A stretch of 28,500 bases of DNA from Chrysomallon squamiferum (lineage: Eukaryota; Mollusca; Gastropoda; Neomphalida; Peltospiridae): contig CM022669.1 of the NCBI GenBank assembly GCA_012295275.1, positions 1,372,073-1,400,572 of the forward strand. The letters are read 5' to 3'. The notes beneath the pieces are model-generated. The model was given only the letters and a program-made list of their open reading frames with translations, was not told the origin of the DNA and did no database searches. Position 1 is the first letter of the stretch. Every line of letters begins with the position of its first letter. The translations under genes were made by a program, and so were the position numbers. Below are positions 10,441 through 18,628 of the stretch, one piece after another.

Positions 10441-11100
10441 TTTACTTTTTTCTCTTTACTACATGGAAAAGAAATCAAATATTTATGATCAGGCACTGAG
10501 ACGTGATATCTGGTAGAGAAAAATCAATAAAATCAGATGAGTAGCTACATTCTTGTCTGACTCACAAATTGTATTTATTGTATTTCAAACGATTCGTATT
10601 AATTTTTACACCGAAAACGAGGCCAGTGCCGCCGATATTTGTCTTGCATTAAGCGAGATAAGGGGACAAATCGCGACTATTAGCGAGTCGAGTGTTCCCA
10701 CCCATTTCGCGTAATTAGACACGCGGAAACAAAGACAGAAAAATGAAGAAATTATTCTGGTGGGAGAAAAATGATGGGGGAGTAATCAGTGACATTAATG
10801 TGACTGAGACGAAATGGAGTTCAGTTTGATACAGGGTATAACTTGGTGCTAATTATAAAAATAAAAATAACAAGAGGAACAGAAAGTATGAGTTTTGTTC
10901 GTTTGTGCATGTCGTTCTCAGACTGTTTCATATTACTTTGTGTGCAATAATTTCATGTTTTAATTGTGTGGAATAATGTCACATTCAGTGAATATATGGC
11001 ATGGAAAAATAGCAGTATTTACTAATTATATTTGATTTCGTAATTATTTATTTATATTTAATTGTTGTTTATTTAATTACATAAATAATGCAATTAATTA
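10441..11100. other. Unique island, candidate regulatory element
   Basis: Repeat-free. The portion 10610-10830 is richest in CpG and carries CGAGATAAGG (a GATA-type core) and CGTAATTAGAC (a TAATTA homeodomain core). The rest is AT-rich. No exon or RNA is supported. Confidence 0.3.
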
Positions 11101-11110
11101 TTTTGTTATC

Positions 11111-11128
11111 GTTGTTGTTGTTGTTGTT

Positions 11129-11186
<58 letters not shown>
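11111..11186. repeat. Compound (GTT)n-(CTT)n-(ATT)n triplets
   Basis: Three triplet motifs abut and differ by one base each, suggesting serial point mutation and expansion from a common run. Confidence 0.95.
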
Positions 11187-11187
<1 letters not shown>

Positions 11188-11420
11188 GATACGGTTTATA
11201 AATAACATCGTTGGCCACTCAGAAATACGGATCCGGAGGTTTAAGTCTTCTCAGCATAATCTCTATAATCCGCACATTCTGAGATTTTCTTTCCTTGCTT
11301 TCGGCCAGGTTTACCATTTACCGTCCTCTGTTGATTGACTGAGTCATTCACAGAACGATACAATTAACTAGCCAATTATTCCCTTTCTTAGCCTGATTTT
11401 CCATTATGCGCGTTGTTTGA

Positions 11421-11428
11421 TGACGTCA
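11421..11428. promoter_or_regulatory. Perfect CRE octamer TGACGTCA
   Basis: The context GA-TGACGTCA-TC extends the palindrome to 12 bp (GATGACGTCATC). Confidence 0.5.
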
Positions 11429-11604
11429 TCACAGTTTGCAGCAATCGCAGTGCTGTTCTTTAAAGTGGCGATTATTGACTAAATAATCCTTTAACTGTTA
11501 AGTGAAGAGAAAAAGTAACATTTGACTGACTAGCACGCGCTTTCACTAAATCTCACTTCCCCGCACTCTCCCACGTTGCACGAGACGGAAGAATTCACGC
11601 GCTA

Positions 11605-11612
11605 TGACGTCA
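11605..11612. promoter_or_regulatory. Perfect CRE octamer TGACGTCA
   Basis: Context GCTA-TGACGTCA-AAGC. It is the second perfect copy in this island. Confidence 0.5.
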
Positions 11613-11744
11613 AAGCAGTGCAGGAGTAAATGAGATATATTTTTGTTTTTTTTTTTAAAATTTGTTCAATGTCCCCAGTGCCAGTTGTTAATTCAGTGTG
11701 CATTTGACGAGTGCAGATCAATTTACAAAACAATAAATAAAAAA

Positions 11745-11846
11745 TACTTAAAAATAAAAAATACTTAAAAATAAAAATAAAAATAAAAATAAAAATAAAA
11801 ATAAAAATAAAAAAAATAAAAAAAAAAAAAAATAAAATAGAAATAG
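11745..11846. repeat. (AAAAAT)n low-complexity tract
   Basis: Two copies of ACTTAAAAATAAAAA are followed by hexamer AAAAAT runs and poly(A). The F/I-rich minus frame is an artefact. Confidence 0.9.
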
Positions 11847-11897
11847 AAACAGAAATATTAGCGGTTACTCTGTGCAATGTTGCTCACGTATTTTGTA

Positions 11898-11940
11898 TTA
11901 CTACTCTACTACTACTACTACTACTACTACTACTATTGTT
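11898..11940. repeat. (ACT)n triplet repeat
   Basis: About eleven ACT/CTA units passing into GTT units. Confidence 0.9.
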
Positions 11941-11969
11941 GTTGTTACTGCTGTTGTTTTTGTTGTTCT

Positions 11970-11994
11970 TATAATAATAATAATAATAATAATA

Positions 11995-12026
<32 letters not shown>
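11970..12026. repeat. (AAT)n-(ATT)n self-complementary tract
   Basis: An AAT run of about 26 bp is followed immediately by an ATT run of about 30 bp. The two halves are reverse complements and can form a cruciform or hairpin. Confidence 0.9.
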
Positions 12027-12029
<3 letters not shown>

Positions 12030-12186
12030 TGTTATCGTTCTTTTCTTTTAGTAACATCACTAATTTGTTTATTTTAATATTTTGTTTATATATATATATA
12101 CGCGGATAGATAGCAGGTAAATAGATCGACAGACAGATTATTGGGGGGTTTTCTTAATGCAGACAGGCATGGTGGTTGGTGGCCAA

Positions 12187-12233
12187 CAGATCAAAAAGTT
12201 AACTTTTGATAGGAAAAATTAACTTTTGATAGA
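12187..12233. repeat. Near-palindrome around GTTAAC plus direct copy
   Basis: ATCAAAAAGTTAACTTTTGAT is a near-perfect inverted repeat centred on GTTAAC. The right half TTAACTTTTGATAG is repeated once more directly after GAAAAA. Confidence 0.75.
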
Positions 12234-12280
12234 CAAAAAAAAACAAAGAAAAAAAGAAAGAAAGAAAGAAGGAAAGATCA
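12234..12280. repeat. A-rich (AAAG)n tract
   Basis: Poly(A) interrupted by C, followed by AAAG units. Confidence 0.8.
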
Positions 12281-12289
12281 ACAACAGCA

Positions 12290-12890
12290 TCAAAGGCAGG
12301 TTCAGTGTTTCTGTAAAGAACTAAACAATTATTAAGTAACTTACACCAGTATTTATTTAATTATTTATCCTGTAACATTTAAAGTACAACTGACTGTAAC
12401 AGATAGTGTAGAACTGACTATGTAGCCGGGAACATTTTTTTCTTCTGAATTATCAATTCACTGAATAACCTGTTTGATCAGAAAGCTGTATGATGTTAAT
12501 GTTAACTTGATGAATTAATTAGAGAACATCTGTCGAATTTGGTGTAGAGAATTCTTCTCATAGTTCTCTTTGTTTCCTGCCAATTGCATCCAAAGTTGTT
12601 TTCTTTAATCAAAATGCCATACGTTATTTCAGTATACACAAAACAACACGATATACTGGTACAGCGAGACGATCAAGTTAAAAAAGTTCAGATTTATTAT
12701 TAATGTCATATCGATTGCTTTGAATTTTAAAAAATCGTTGGTTAGAAATAAAAATAGTTTTAAATTAGACAAATTTGTTTTATGAATTAACGAAGAATTT
12801 TCAAATTATTCTTTGTCGTCTTGTAATCTGAATTTAAATATAGAAATAGATTCTACATAAAAAGAAATAACATTGATAAATTGTGCCAGT
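12290..12890. other. AT-rich unique sequence, nothing recognised
   Basis: About 600 bp without repeats, credible frames or strong motifs. Confidence 0.45.
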
Positions 12891-12895
12891 AGTTT

Positions 12896-12990
12896 AATTA
12901 TTTATTTATTTATTATTATTTTTTTTATTATTGTTGTTATTACTGTAATTCGTCTTACAAATAAAGAAAAAAAGAAAAAAGAAAGTACTT
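12896..12990. repeat. (TTTA)/(TTA) and (AAAG) low-complexity
   Basis: A TTAT-rich run to about 12945 and AAAGAAAAAAG near 12965-12985. Confidence 0.75.
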
Positions 12991-13058
12991 TTAAGGTGCG
13001 AAATCAAAAAAGTTTACATTTAAATACATTATCGAAATAAAAAGCCATTAAATGATAA

Positions 13059-13059
<1 letters not shown>

Positions 13060-13105
<46 letters not shown>
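13060..13105. repeat. (AAT)n microsatellite
   Basis: About fifteen AAT units. Confidence 0.95.
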
Positions 13106-13108
<3 letters not shown>

Positions 13109-13173
13109 TATATTCACGATTTAAGAAAAGGGAGCGCAGTGACTATAAAGGCAGAAGTTAAAAATGTAGAGTG

Positions 13174-13181
13174 TGACGTCA
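13174..13181. promoter_or_regulatory. Perfect CRE octamer TGACGTCA
   Basis: Context GTG-TGACGTCA-TTATTCGCG. Confidence 0.5.
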
Positions 13182-13338
13182 TTATTCGCGCTTCCTGTGG
13201 TGTTAGTGATCGGCCTTTCCGTACTTTGAACAGTTTTTTCTTAGTTCATTTTCCCAAACGTTCAGTGACAGAATATTCAATATTGTCAGATAGCAGTGAT
13301 GACGTCTGTACAAGATAATATGTTTCTATGACAACTGA

Positions 13339-13346
13339 TGACGTCA
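13339..13346. promoter_or_regulatory. Perfect CRE octamer TGACGTCA
   Basis: Context ACTGA-TGACGTCA-CAG, close to the flanks of the copy at 11421. Confidence 0.5.
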
Positions 13347-13584
13347 CAGATTCTGGCCGGATGTAATAATAATGGAATTTGTTGCAGTTTCAAACAAGCG
13401 TAGATACGTAACTGCAGATAACTACATTTCTAAATCAAAAGATTTAGCGTGTTACAGATTTACAGCCTACGGGGATTATCTGATAATCTATTGATCGGAC
13501 CAGTTGATCGCCAGCGCTTACCGCTACAATCATTTATGATTAATACGTTAAAAGTAACGACATCATCGTATGTTTATGAGTTCT

Positions 13585-13615
13585 GTGTTGGTGTGTGTGT
13601 GTGTGTGTGTGTGTG
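13585..13615. repeat. (GT)n microsatellite
   Basis: About 14 GT units. Confidence 0.9.
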
Positions 13616-13619
13616 AAAA

Positions 13620-13910
13620 TCAGCTACAACGCTGTTCCATTTGTTACTTATTTACAATGATTATAAATATATCACAGTAAACATTATTTCAGTTTTCGTA
13701 AGTTCAACACTGATAAATTCTAAAGTAGTTAATTTTAGTTCAGTACAGTTCAACTTAGATCCTTAATGAAAATTAATTAAAACTATTTCATTTTCTATTC
13801 AGCGACCAAAACACAAACGAACAGAATATTATTTTCCTGACACAAAACTGATCACTGATTAAACAAACATTTCTCTTGCTATGTTAACAAGTTAAAATGT
13901 TAGTCAGTCG
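13620..13910. other. AT-rich unique sequence, nothing recognised
   Basis: No repeat or coding signal seen. Confidence 0.4.
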
Positions 13911-13925
13911 TAACTGTGTTACTGG

Positions 13926-13990
13926 GTAGCAGTGAGACTCGAACTCGTGTCTTCCAGCATACGGCTGGGTTCACCAGAGAAATCGTAGGA
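13926..13990 (-). mobile_element. Possible tRNA-derived fragment
   Basis: Read on the minus strand, AGTTCGAGTC (complement of 13936-13945) fits the tRNA B box. Just upstream of it on that strand is a perfect 5-bp stem (CCAGC/GCTGG, 13954-13968) placed like an anticodon arm. Its loop has five bases instead of seven, and no clear D arm or A box follows. It is therefore at best a decayed tRNA-like or SINE fragment. Chance is a real alternative. Confidence 0.25.
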
Positions 13991-14290
13991 AATGAGGAAC
14001 AAATTCTAATTTCCATAAACAAATGGTGGGAGAAGCCGGGCTTACTTTCTCCTAACAACAAAGATGTAGATCGATCCTTCGGGTTTTTCGCCTTCTGTCG
14101 CTAACCACGCAATTAAAGTGACTCTGACCCCAGGACCGCGGTAATTAAGAACAGCAGTGAAGCGGAAGAACGCGCATGAATATATCTTCTCGACAAGGCT
14201 ATGAAGGTCAGTTTGTCTTTCAGAAAAGTAGCCTCGTTTTGTGAAAAACTTCGTGGAATCGTTCATGTGTCTTCAACACATAATTATTAT
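13990..14290. other. Unique island, no gene called
   Basis: Moderately CpG-containing sequence. Short overlapping frames on both strands (62 and 74 codons) have no recognisable domain or splice context. Confidence 0.35.
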
Positions 14291-14299
14291 AACTGTGCA

Positions 14300-14460
14300 C
14301 TATCATCATCATCATTATTATCACCAACATCATCATCATCATCATCATCATCATTATTATTATTATTTTTTCTTTTATTGTTATTTTTTTTTTGTTTTCT
14401 TTTTGTTATATTTAAATAAATAAATAAATAATAGTAGTAATAATAATAATAAATCCTAGA
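14300..14460. repeat. (ATC)n, (ATT)n, (TTTTC) and (AAT) tracts
   Basis: CAT/ATC triplets to about 14352, ATT to about 14367, T-rich sequence, then AAAT and AAT units to about 14452. Forward frames in this region are repeat artefacts. Confidence 0.9.
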
Positions 14461-14461
14461 T

Positions 14462-14476
14462 GTACGCATATACACA

Positions 14477-14522
<46 letters not shown>

Positions 14523-14690
14523 TAGACATATACGCATATGTATGTAGGGCCTGTATAAATGTGTGTGCGTTTCTGTTTATTCATATACATATACATACAT
14601 ACATACATACACACACACACATACATACATACACACATATACATACATACACATATACATACACATAGCCACACGTGCGCACAGTGTAAA
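14462..14690. repeat. CA/TA-rich microsatellite cluster
   Basis: A pure (CA)n run at 14479-14518, then TATG/CATA and CATACATAC units. Confidence 0.9.
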
Positions 14691-14747
14691 CAATCTGACG
14701 TCGGAGATAACCATGACGTGTCATCACCAGAGAAACATTTACAGAGT

Positions 14748-14757
14748 GTCACGTGAC
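14748..14757. promoter_or_regulatory. GTCACGTGAC palindrome (extended E-box)
   Basis: A ten-base perfect palindrome around CACGTG. It equals the consensus known in vertebrates for MiT/TFE and USF factors (the CLEAR element). CAGCTG follows at 14759-14764. One site alone is weak evidence of function. Confidence 0.45.
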
Positions 14758-15034
14758 GCAGCTGTGGTTCACGACCTGAGTTTATCTCGACAGAAGAAGA
14801 CTGACAGATGTTGGAATCTTTTAGATAAGATATTTCTACTAACATCTCAGTTTTTTACATTTCTAGCTGTTTGTCCGTGCTTTCTTTATGCGACAGGGAA
14901 CATCCGGCTATCAGTGACGTTGTAGCTGAATGAATTAATGTCGTCCATTTAATGGACGTCGTCATATTGTTATCTTATCAACATCGTTCACGTTGTTATC
15001 CATGCCGAGTCTGTTGTCAGTGGCTGCTTATCTC

Positions 15035-15072
15035 AGACCTGCTCTGATGTCTGCTGGATTTTCTGCAGGTCT
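15035..15072. other. 8-bp inverted repeat
   Basis: AGACCTGC (15035-15042) and GCAGGTCT (15065-15072) flank a 22-bp loop. Small but perfect. Confidence 0.5.
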
Positions 15073-15359
15073 AAAGATGAGAGGCTGTACGCCAGAGCTC
15101 ACCCTCAGACAACCTCCTGTTTTTCTCACGTGTCTGCGCCTGACTGCAATTCTTTGTGTTTTCTCTGCATCCTGATGAAGCCGATATCTCACCACGTTTG
15201 TATGAATCGTTTGACTGACTGTTTGGCTGTACACGTATTAAAAAATGTATTATGTTTTGTGTTGGACAAAAATGTCAAAACCTGACCTTGTGAAAATGTC
15301 AGAATCTTTTTCTATTAAATAAATCAGCAAAAGTACGTTATATCACCATTTATTTGAAA

Positions 15360-15416
15360 TACACACACATACACACACATACACATACACACCAACAAAT
15401 ACACATTCATACATAA
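15360..15416. repeat. CA-rich degenerate microsatellite
   Basis: ACACACATACACACACATAC-type sequence with ATTCAT interruptions. Confidence 0.85.
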
Positions 15417-15493
15417 ACAAAGATATATGCACAATCATGTATGTGTATACCATTCTAACTATTTACAAAACTATCAGGTAACATACGTCTACT

Positions 15494-15718
<225 letters not shown>

Positions 15719-15719
15719 C

Positions 15720-16150
15720 GGAACTGCCAGTGAAACTAGGTCTGCATCACTTAGCTGTCTCCATAAAAGAAAAGAAGTTTTGTGATAAACAGACCGCTAC
15801 AGCAGGTGTTGTCAGATACCAGCCAGCAGAGGGACGAGTTCTGGCGCTTTTCTCTGTATCGTGTTCCAGCTACTAGAACTTGTAACGTGGATGTGAAGAT
15901 AAGAAAAACGAATTCCTCAACTTTACAGAACACAAGGTGACCTGTGTGTGGTATTTTACACTGAGAGGTCAGAAAGTTTAACCTCAGTTTTGAGTGAGAA
16001 TGAAAACACGATTCTGTACATTATGAGCTGCACAGAAGGGAGGAAGTAGTGATACAAGTGGGGTAGACAGAATCGATAGTGATATAAATGTATAAACAAG
16101 AGGTGATAGTGATATAAGTGGATAGATTTGGTGAATAATTAATTATAGGT
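15720..16150. other. Unique sequence, no gene called
   Basis: Repeat-free to about 16050, then short GTGATATAAGTG repeats (three loose copies, 16045-16115) lead up to the foldback element. Confidence 0.4.
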
Positions 16151-16158
16151 ATTAAAAT
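16151..16158 (+). other. Left target-site duplication ATTAAAAT
   Basis: Identical to 17128-17135 on the other side of the foldback element. Both are followed by G, which makes a 9-bp match possible. Confidence 0.6.
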
Positions 16159-16166
16159 GGGTTGTA

Positions 16167-16252
16167 GGAAAAAATGGCATTGGAAAAAATGGCACAGGAA
16201 CAAATGGCACCCGGAGGAAATGGCACTGTGCAGATTTGGAAAAAATGGCACC
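16167..16252 (+). repeat. Subterminal repeats GGAAAAAATGGCAC, left arm
   Basis: Five copies, the first four about 15 bp apart (16167, 16182, 16197, about 16213) and one after a TGTGCAGATTT spacer (16238). The right arm has four copies in inverted orientation within 17049-17120. Subterminal repeats of this kind often bind transposases. Confidence 0.8.
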
Positions 16253-16782
16253 TTATTTATTTTTTCTGTGTAGTTGCTTTAAAAAAAACCCTTAAAAGTA
16301 CTTTTGAAAATACAGTTTATTCAATATTGTTACATACATGTATATTAAAATATAGCATCACTCAGCCACTTGATTTTGCTTAACAAAGTACAGTATTATA
16401 TCAGAGTTTAATATTACACATATACACATACATATACACACACACACACACATACACACACACACATATATGTATGCTTTCACATAGATGAATGAGTACG
16501 TTTATACATACAGACGCATTCATACAGATGTACCTAATGTAAATAAGAATACCACTGTTAAAACATCCTCCAGAATAATATCATTCTGTCAATTCAAACA
16601 TAGCATAAGCCATTATATATATGTGTGTGTGAGTGCGCGTGTGTGTGTGTGTGTGTGTACACACACGTATATATCTTATGCTATATTTGAACTGACTGAA
16701 TGCTATCATTCTGGAGGATATTTCAAAAAAGTGGTATCCGTATTTGAATTAGATACATCTGTATGAATGTATATGTGTGTGT

Positions 16783-16846
16783 GTTTAAATGTGTGTGTGT
16801 TTAAATGTGTGTGTGTTTAAATGTGTGTGTGTTTAAATGTGTGTGT
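16783..16846. repeat. 16-bp tandem GTTTAAATGTGTGTGT, four copies
   Basis: GTTTAAAT begins at 16783, 16799, 16815 and 16831. It lies inside the right arm of the foldback element, opposite a CA-rich segment of the left arm (16430-16465), and shows that the arms have expanded independently. Confidence 0.9.
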
Positions 16847-17127
16847 GTATATATATGTATTTATATGTTTGAGGGTTTATGTATGTGTAATGTGACATAA
16901 TATTGTATTTTGTAAAGCAAAACCAAGTGTCTGAGTAATGCTATATTTTAATATACATGTATGTAACAGTATTGCATGAATAAACAGTATTTTCAAAAGT
17001 ATTTTTTAAGGTGTTTTTTTCAAAGCAACTATATAGAACGAATAAATAAGGTGTCATTTTTTTCCAAATCTGCTCAGTGCCATTTTTTCCGGTGCCATTT
17101 TTACCAGTGCCATTTTTTCCACACCCC

Positions 17128-17135
17128 ATTAAAAT
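17128..17135 (+). other. Right target-site duplication ATTAAAAT
   Basis: Directly abuts the terminal CCACACCCC of the right arm. An alternative reading uses TTAA as the duplicated site, but it fits the termini less evenly. Confidence 0.6.
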
Positions 17136-17139
17136 GTGC

Positions 17140-17905
17140 TGTTTTATGATATAATGAAAGACATGTAAATTTGCAAGCACAGATACACATAAAATAGAAA
17201 AAAAATGAACATTTTTCAGAAAGACTTTATTAGTCATCACATCAGGTGACTCAATGTCACAGTTTGTGTCTGAGTAACAACTTCTTGTCAAATTAAATTC
17301 ACTGGTCACTATAACAGATTATTAATTATTCTCGATGATAAGGTTTAAAGTATAATTTTTAAATAAATAAATTGAAAAATAAATTAAAATAAAATTTGGT
17401 TGTATACTTTCTATACAGTAATGGTTAACATATTTTGTCTCTATACAACTCACATCAAGACTCACATCAACTCACATCAACTCCAAATAAGACACAGATA
17501 CTGTTGACAACGGTAACAAGGTGTGCAAGGTAACGTGAGATGCAGAACATAAAATACAGAATAACTGATACGCTCGTTCACATGTTTGTAAGATTAACTT
17601 GTCTCTACTGGCTTCAAGCACGCGTACATTGCTTGATAAGAAAAGTTTAAAATATTTCTAAAGGTTTTTGCCTGGTGTTTATTATTAATGGTTTTGATTT
17701 ATTTGTGTTTATTACTGTATTTTATTTAAAGAAATGACATACTTCCCTTTTTAAGACTGTTAAATTCATACTAATTATAGTTCATGTTTATTTACAAAAG
17801 CAGGTTAAAGGTCACAGTAGCATGACATCACCAATGACTCATCATAATGGCTTAATCTCACTTTTCTCTATTCGATATACAAGGTAAGTAACATTTTACA
17901 GTTGC
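17140..17905. other. AT-rich unique sequence with CTCACATCAA repeat
   Basis: Mostly unremarkable. A decamer CTCACATCAA occurs three times at 17450-17482. No gene or RNA recognised. Confidence 0.45.
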
Positions 17906-17908
17906 TGT

Positions 17909-17910
<2 letters not shown>

Positions 17911-17941
<31 letters not shown>

Positions 17942-17945
17942 AACT

Positions 17946-17985
<40 letters not shown>

Positions 17986-17995
17986 AACTCTACTA
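17911..17995. repeat. (CTA)n with repeated CTTCAACTCTAC interruption
   Basis: Two CTA blocks each end in the same CTTCAACTCTAC string, so the block plus interruption was duplicated as a unit. Decayed ACC/ATC triplets follow to about 18055. Confidence 0.9.
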
Positions 17996-18059
17996 CCATC
18001 ATCACAATCACACCACTACTATGTTACTACCAACGCTACTACTTCTATTACCACCATAA

Positions 18060-18628
18060 ATATTTCTAATGCTGCTAACTCTAAAATCAGTGTTCAGTCC
18101 TGCTTTTATTTCGAGAAGAGAGACGACGTAAAAACAAACAGAAGTTCACTAACAAATGAGAACTGCGAGAGAAATGACTGGTGTTAACGAAATACTCACC
18201 ACATCAGACTGGTAAACTACGAAGGTTTAAAAATGTTCAGAAGTAACAGTTCAAAAGTTCGTCAAAACAGGAGGCCCGAGTGATTGTTTATCTCTGTTAA
18301 GCAGACGCAGCTGTCAGGACGATGCGATGTCTTCCCAGCCGTGCAGCACAACAGCTCATTTGATAAAGTTGGTGCTACTTTCTAGATCGCTAGTGTTAGT
18401 AAGAGAAAAATAAAAATATTTATAATAATAACAAAAATACTAATAATAATGAGAGACAGAGAGAGGTATTTGTTATATTTAGTTGTACAGTCTGTACTGA
18501 TTAAATTAATATCTTCAAGAGTTAACTGGGGGGGGAGCAGAATCAACAAATATTTCTGATTATTTCCTTTTTCTTTTCTCATTCGTTTTCGCTCACAAGC
18601 AGTGCTACGAGGATAAAACTTATTGCAG
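18060..18628. other. Unique sequence, no gene called
   Basis: Repeat-free apart from AAT units near 18420-18452 and an eight-base G run near 18529. 18245-18380 is CpG-richer and contains CAGCTG. No supported exon. Confidence 0.4.

Larger units (their letters stand above)
11190..11640. promoter_or_regulatory. Unique island with AP-1 and two CRE sites
   Basis: Repeat-free, CpG-containing sequence. It holds TGAGTCA (AP-1/TRE consensus) at 11340-11346 and perfect TGACGTCA at 11421-11428 and 11605-11612. Three bZIP consensus sites in 273 bp make this one of the better enhancer candidates. There is no TATA box or exon in view. Confidence 0.4.
13110..13560. promoter_or_regulatory. Unique island with two CRE octamers
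   Basis: Repeat-free sequence with perfect TGACGTCA at 13174-13181 and 13339-13346 and a one-mismatch copy (TGACGTCT) near 13300. Three CRE-like sites lie within about 175 bp. It looks regulatory; no start site is evident. Confidence 0.4.
14691..15250. other. Unique island with CpGs and ACGT words
   Basis: Repeat-free sequence. 14694-14760 has several ACGT-core words (GACGTCGG, GACGTGTCATCAC) plus the palindrome at 14748. Forward and reverse frames of 60-68 codons overlap at 14993-15234 and neither has convincing homology. Confidence 0.4.
16159..17127. mobile_element. Foldback (long inverted repeat) element
   Basis: The left arm 16159-16658 and right arm 16659-17127 are reverse complements over nearly their full length, with indels and substitutions. 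The centre is GTGTGTGT/ACACACAC at 16658/16659, leaving almost no loop. Matching blocks run from the tips inwards: GGAAAAAATGGCAC repeats, GCAGATTTGGAAAAAA, CTTATTTATT, TACTTTTGAAAATAC, TTACATACATGTATATTAAA, and near the centre CATACAGATGTA, ATACCACT, CCTCCAGAAT and TAGCATAAG. The flanks carry the direct repeat ATTAAAAT (16151-16158 and 17128-17135; the next base on the left, G, also matches). There is no transposase, so it is non-autonomous. The superfamily is unassigned; an 8-9 bp target duplication would suit hAT- or Mutator-like transposition. If transcribed it would form a dsRNA of roughly 470 bp. Frames inside are spurious. Confidence 0.8.

Noticed and set aside
13936-13970. Possible functional tRNA with a GTA anticodon
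   Set aside because: The anticodon loop is two bases short if the stem is kept, there is no D arm, and the T stem pairs only partly.
15028-15234. Minus-strand frame containing ENPADI, which recalls a motif of BEL/Pao-type retrotransposon polyproteins
   Set aside because: Only five or six residues match, the following residues do not fit, the frame ends at once, and no other retrotransposon domain is nearby.
18527-18535. G-quadruplex at an eight-base G run
   Set aside because: A single G run without three partner runs nearby cannot form an intramolecular quadruplex.
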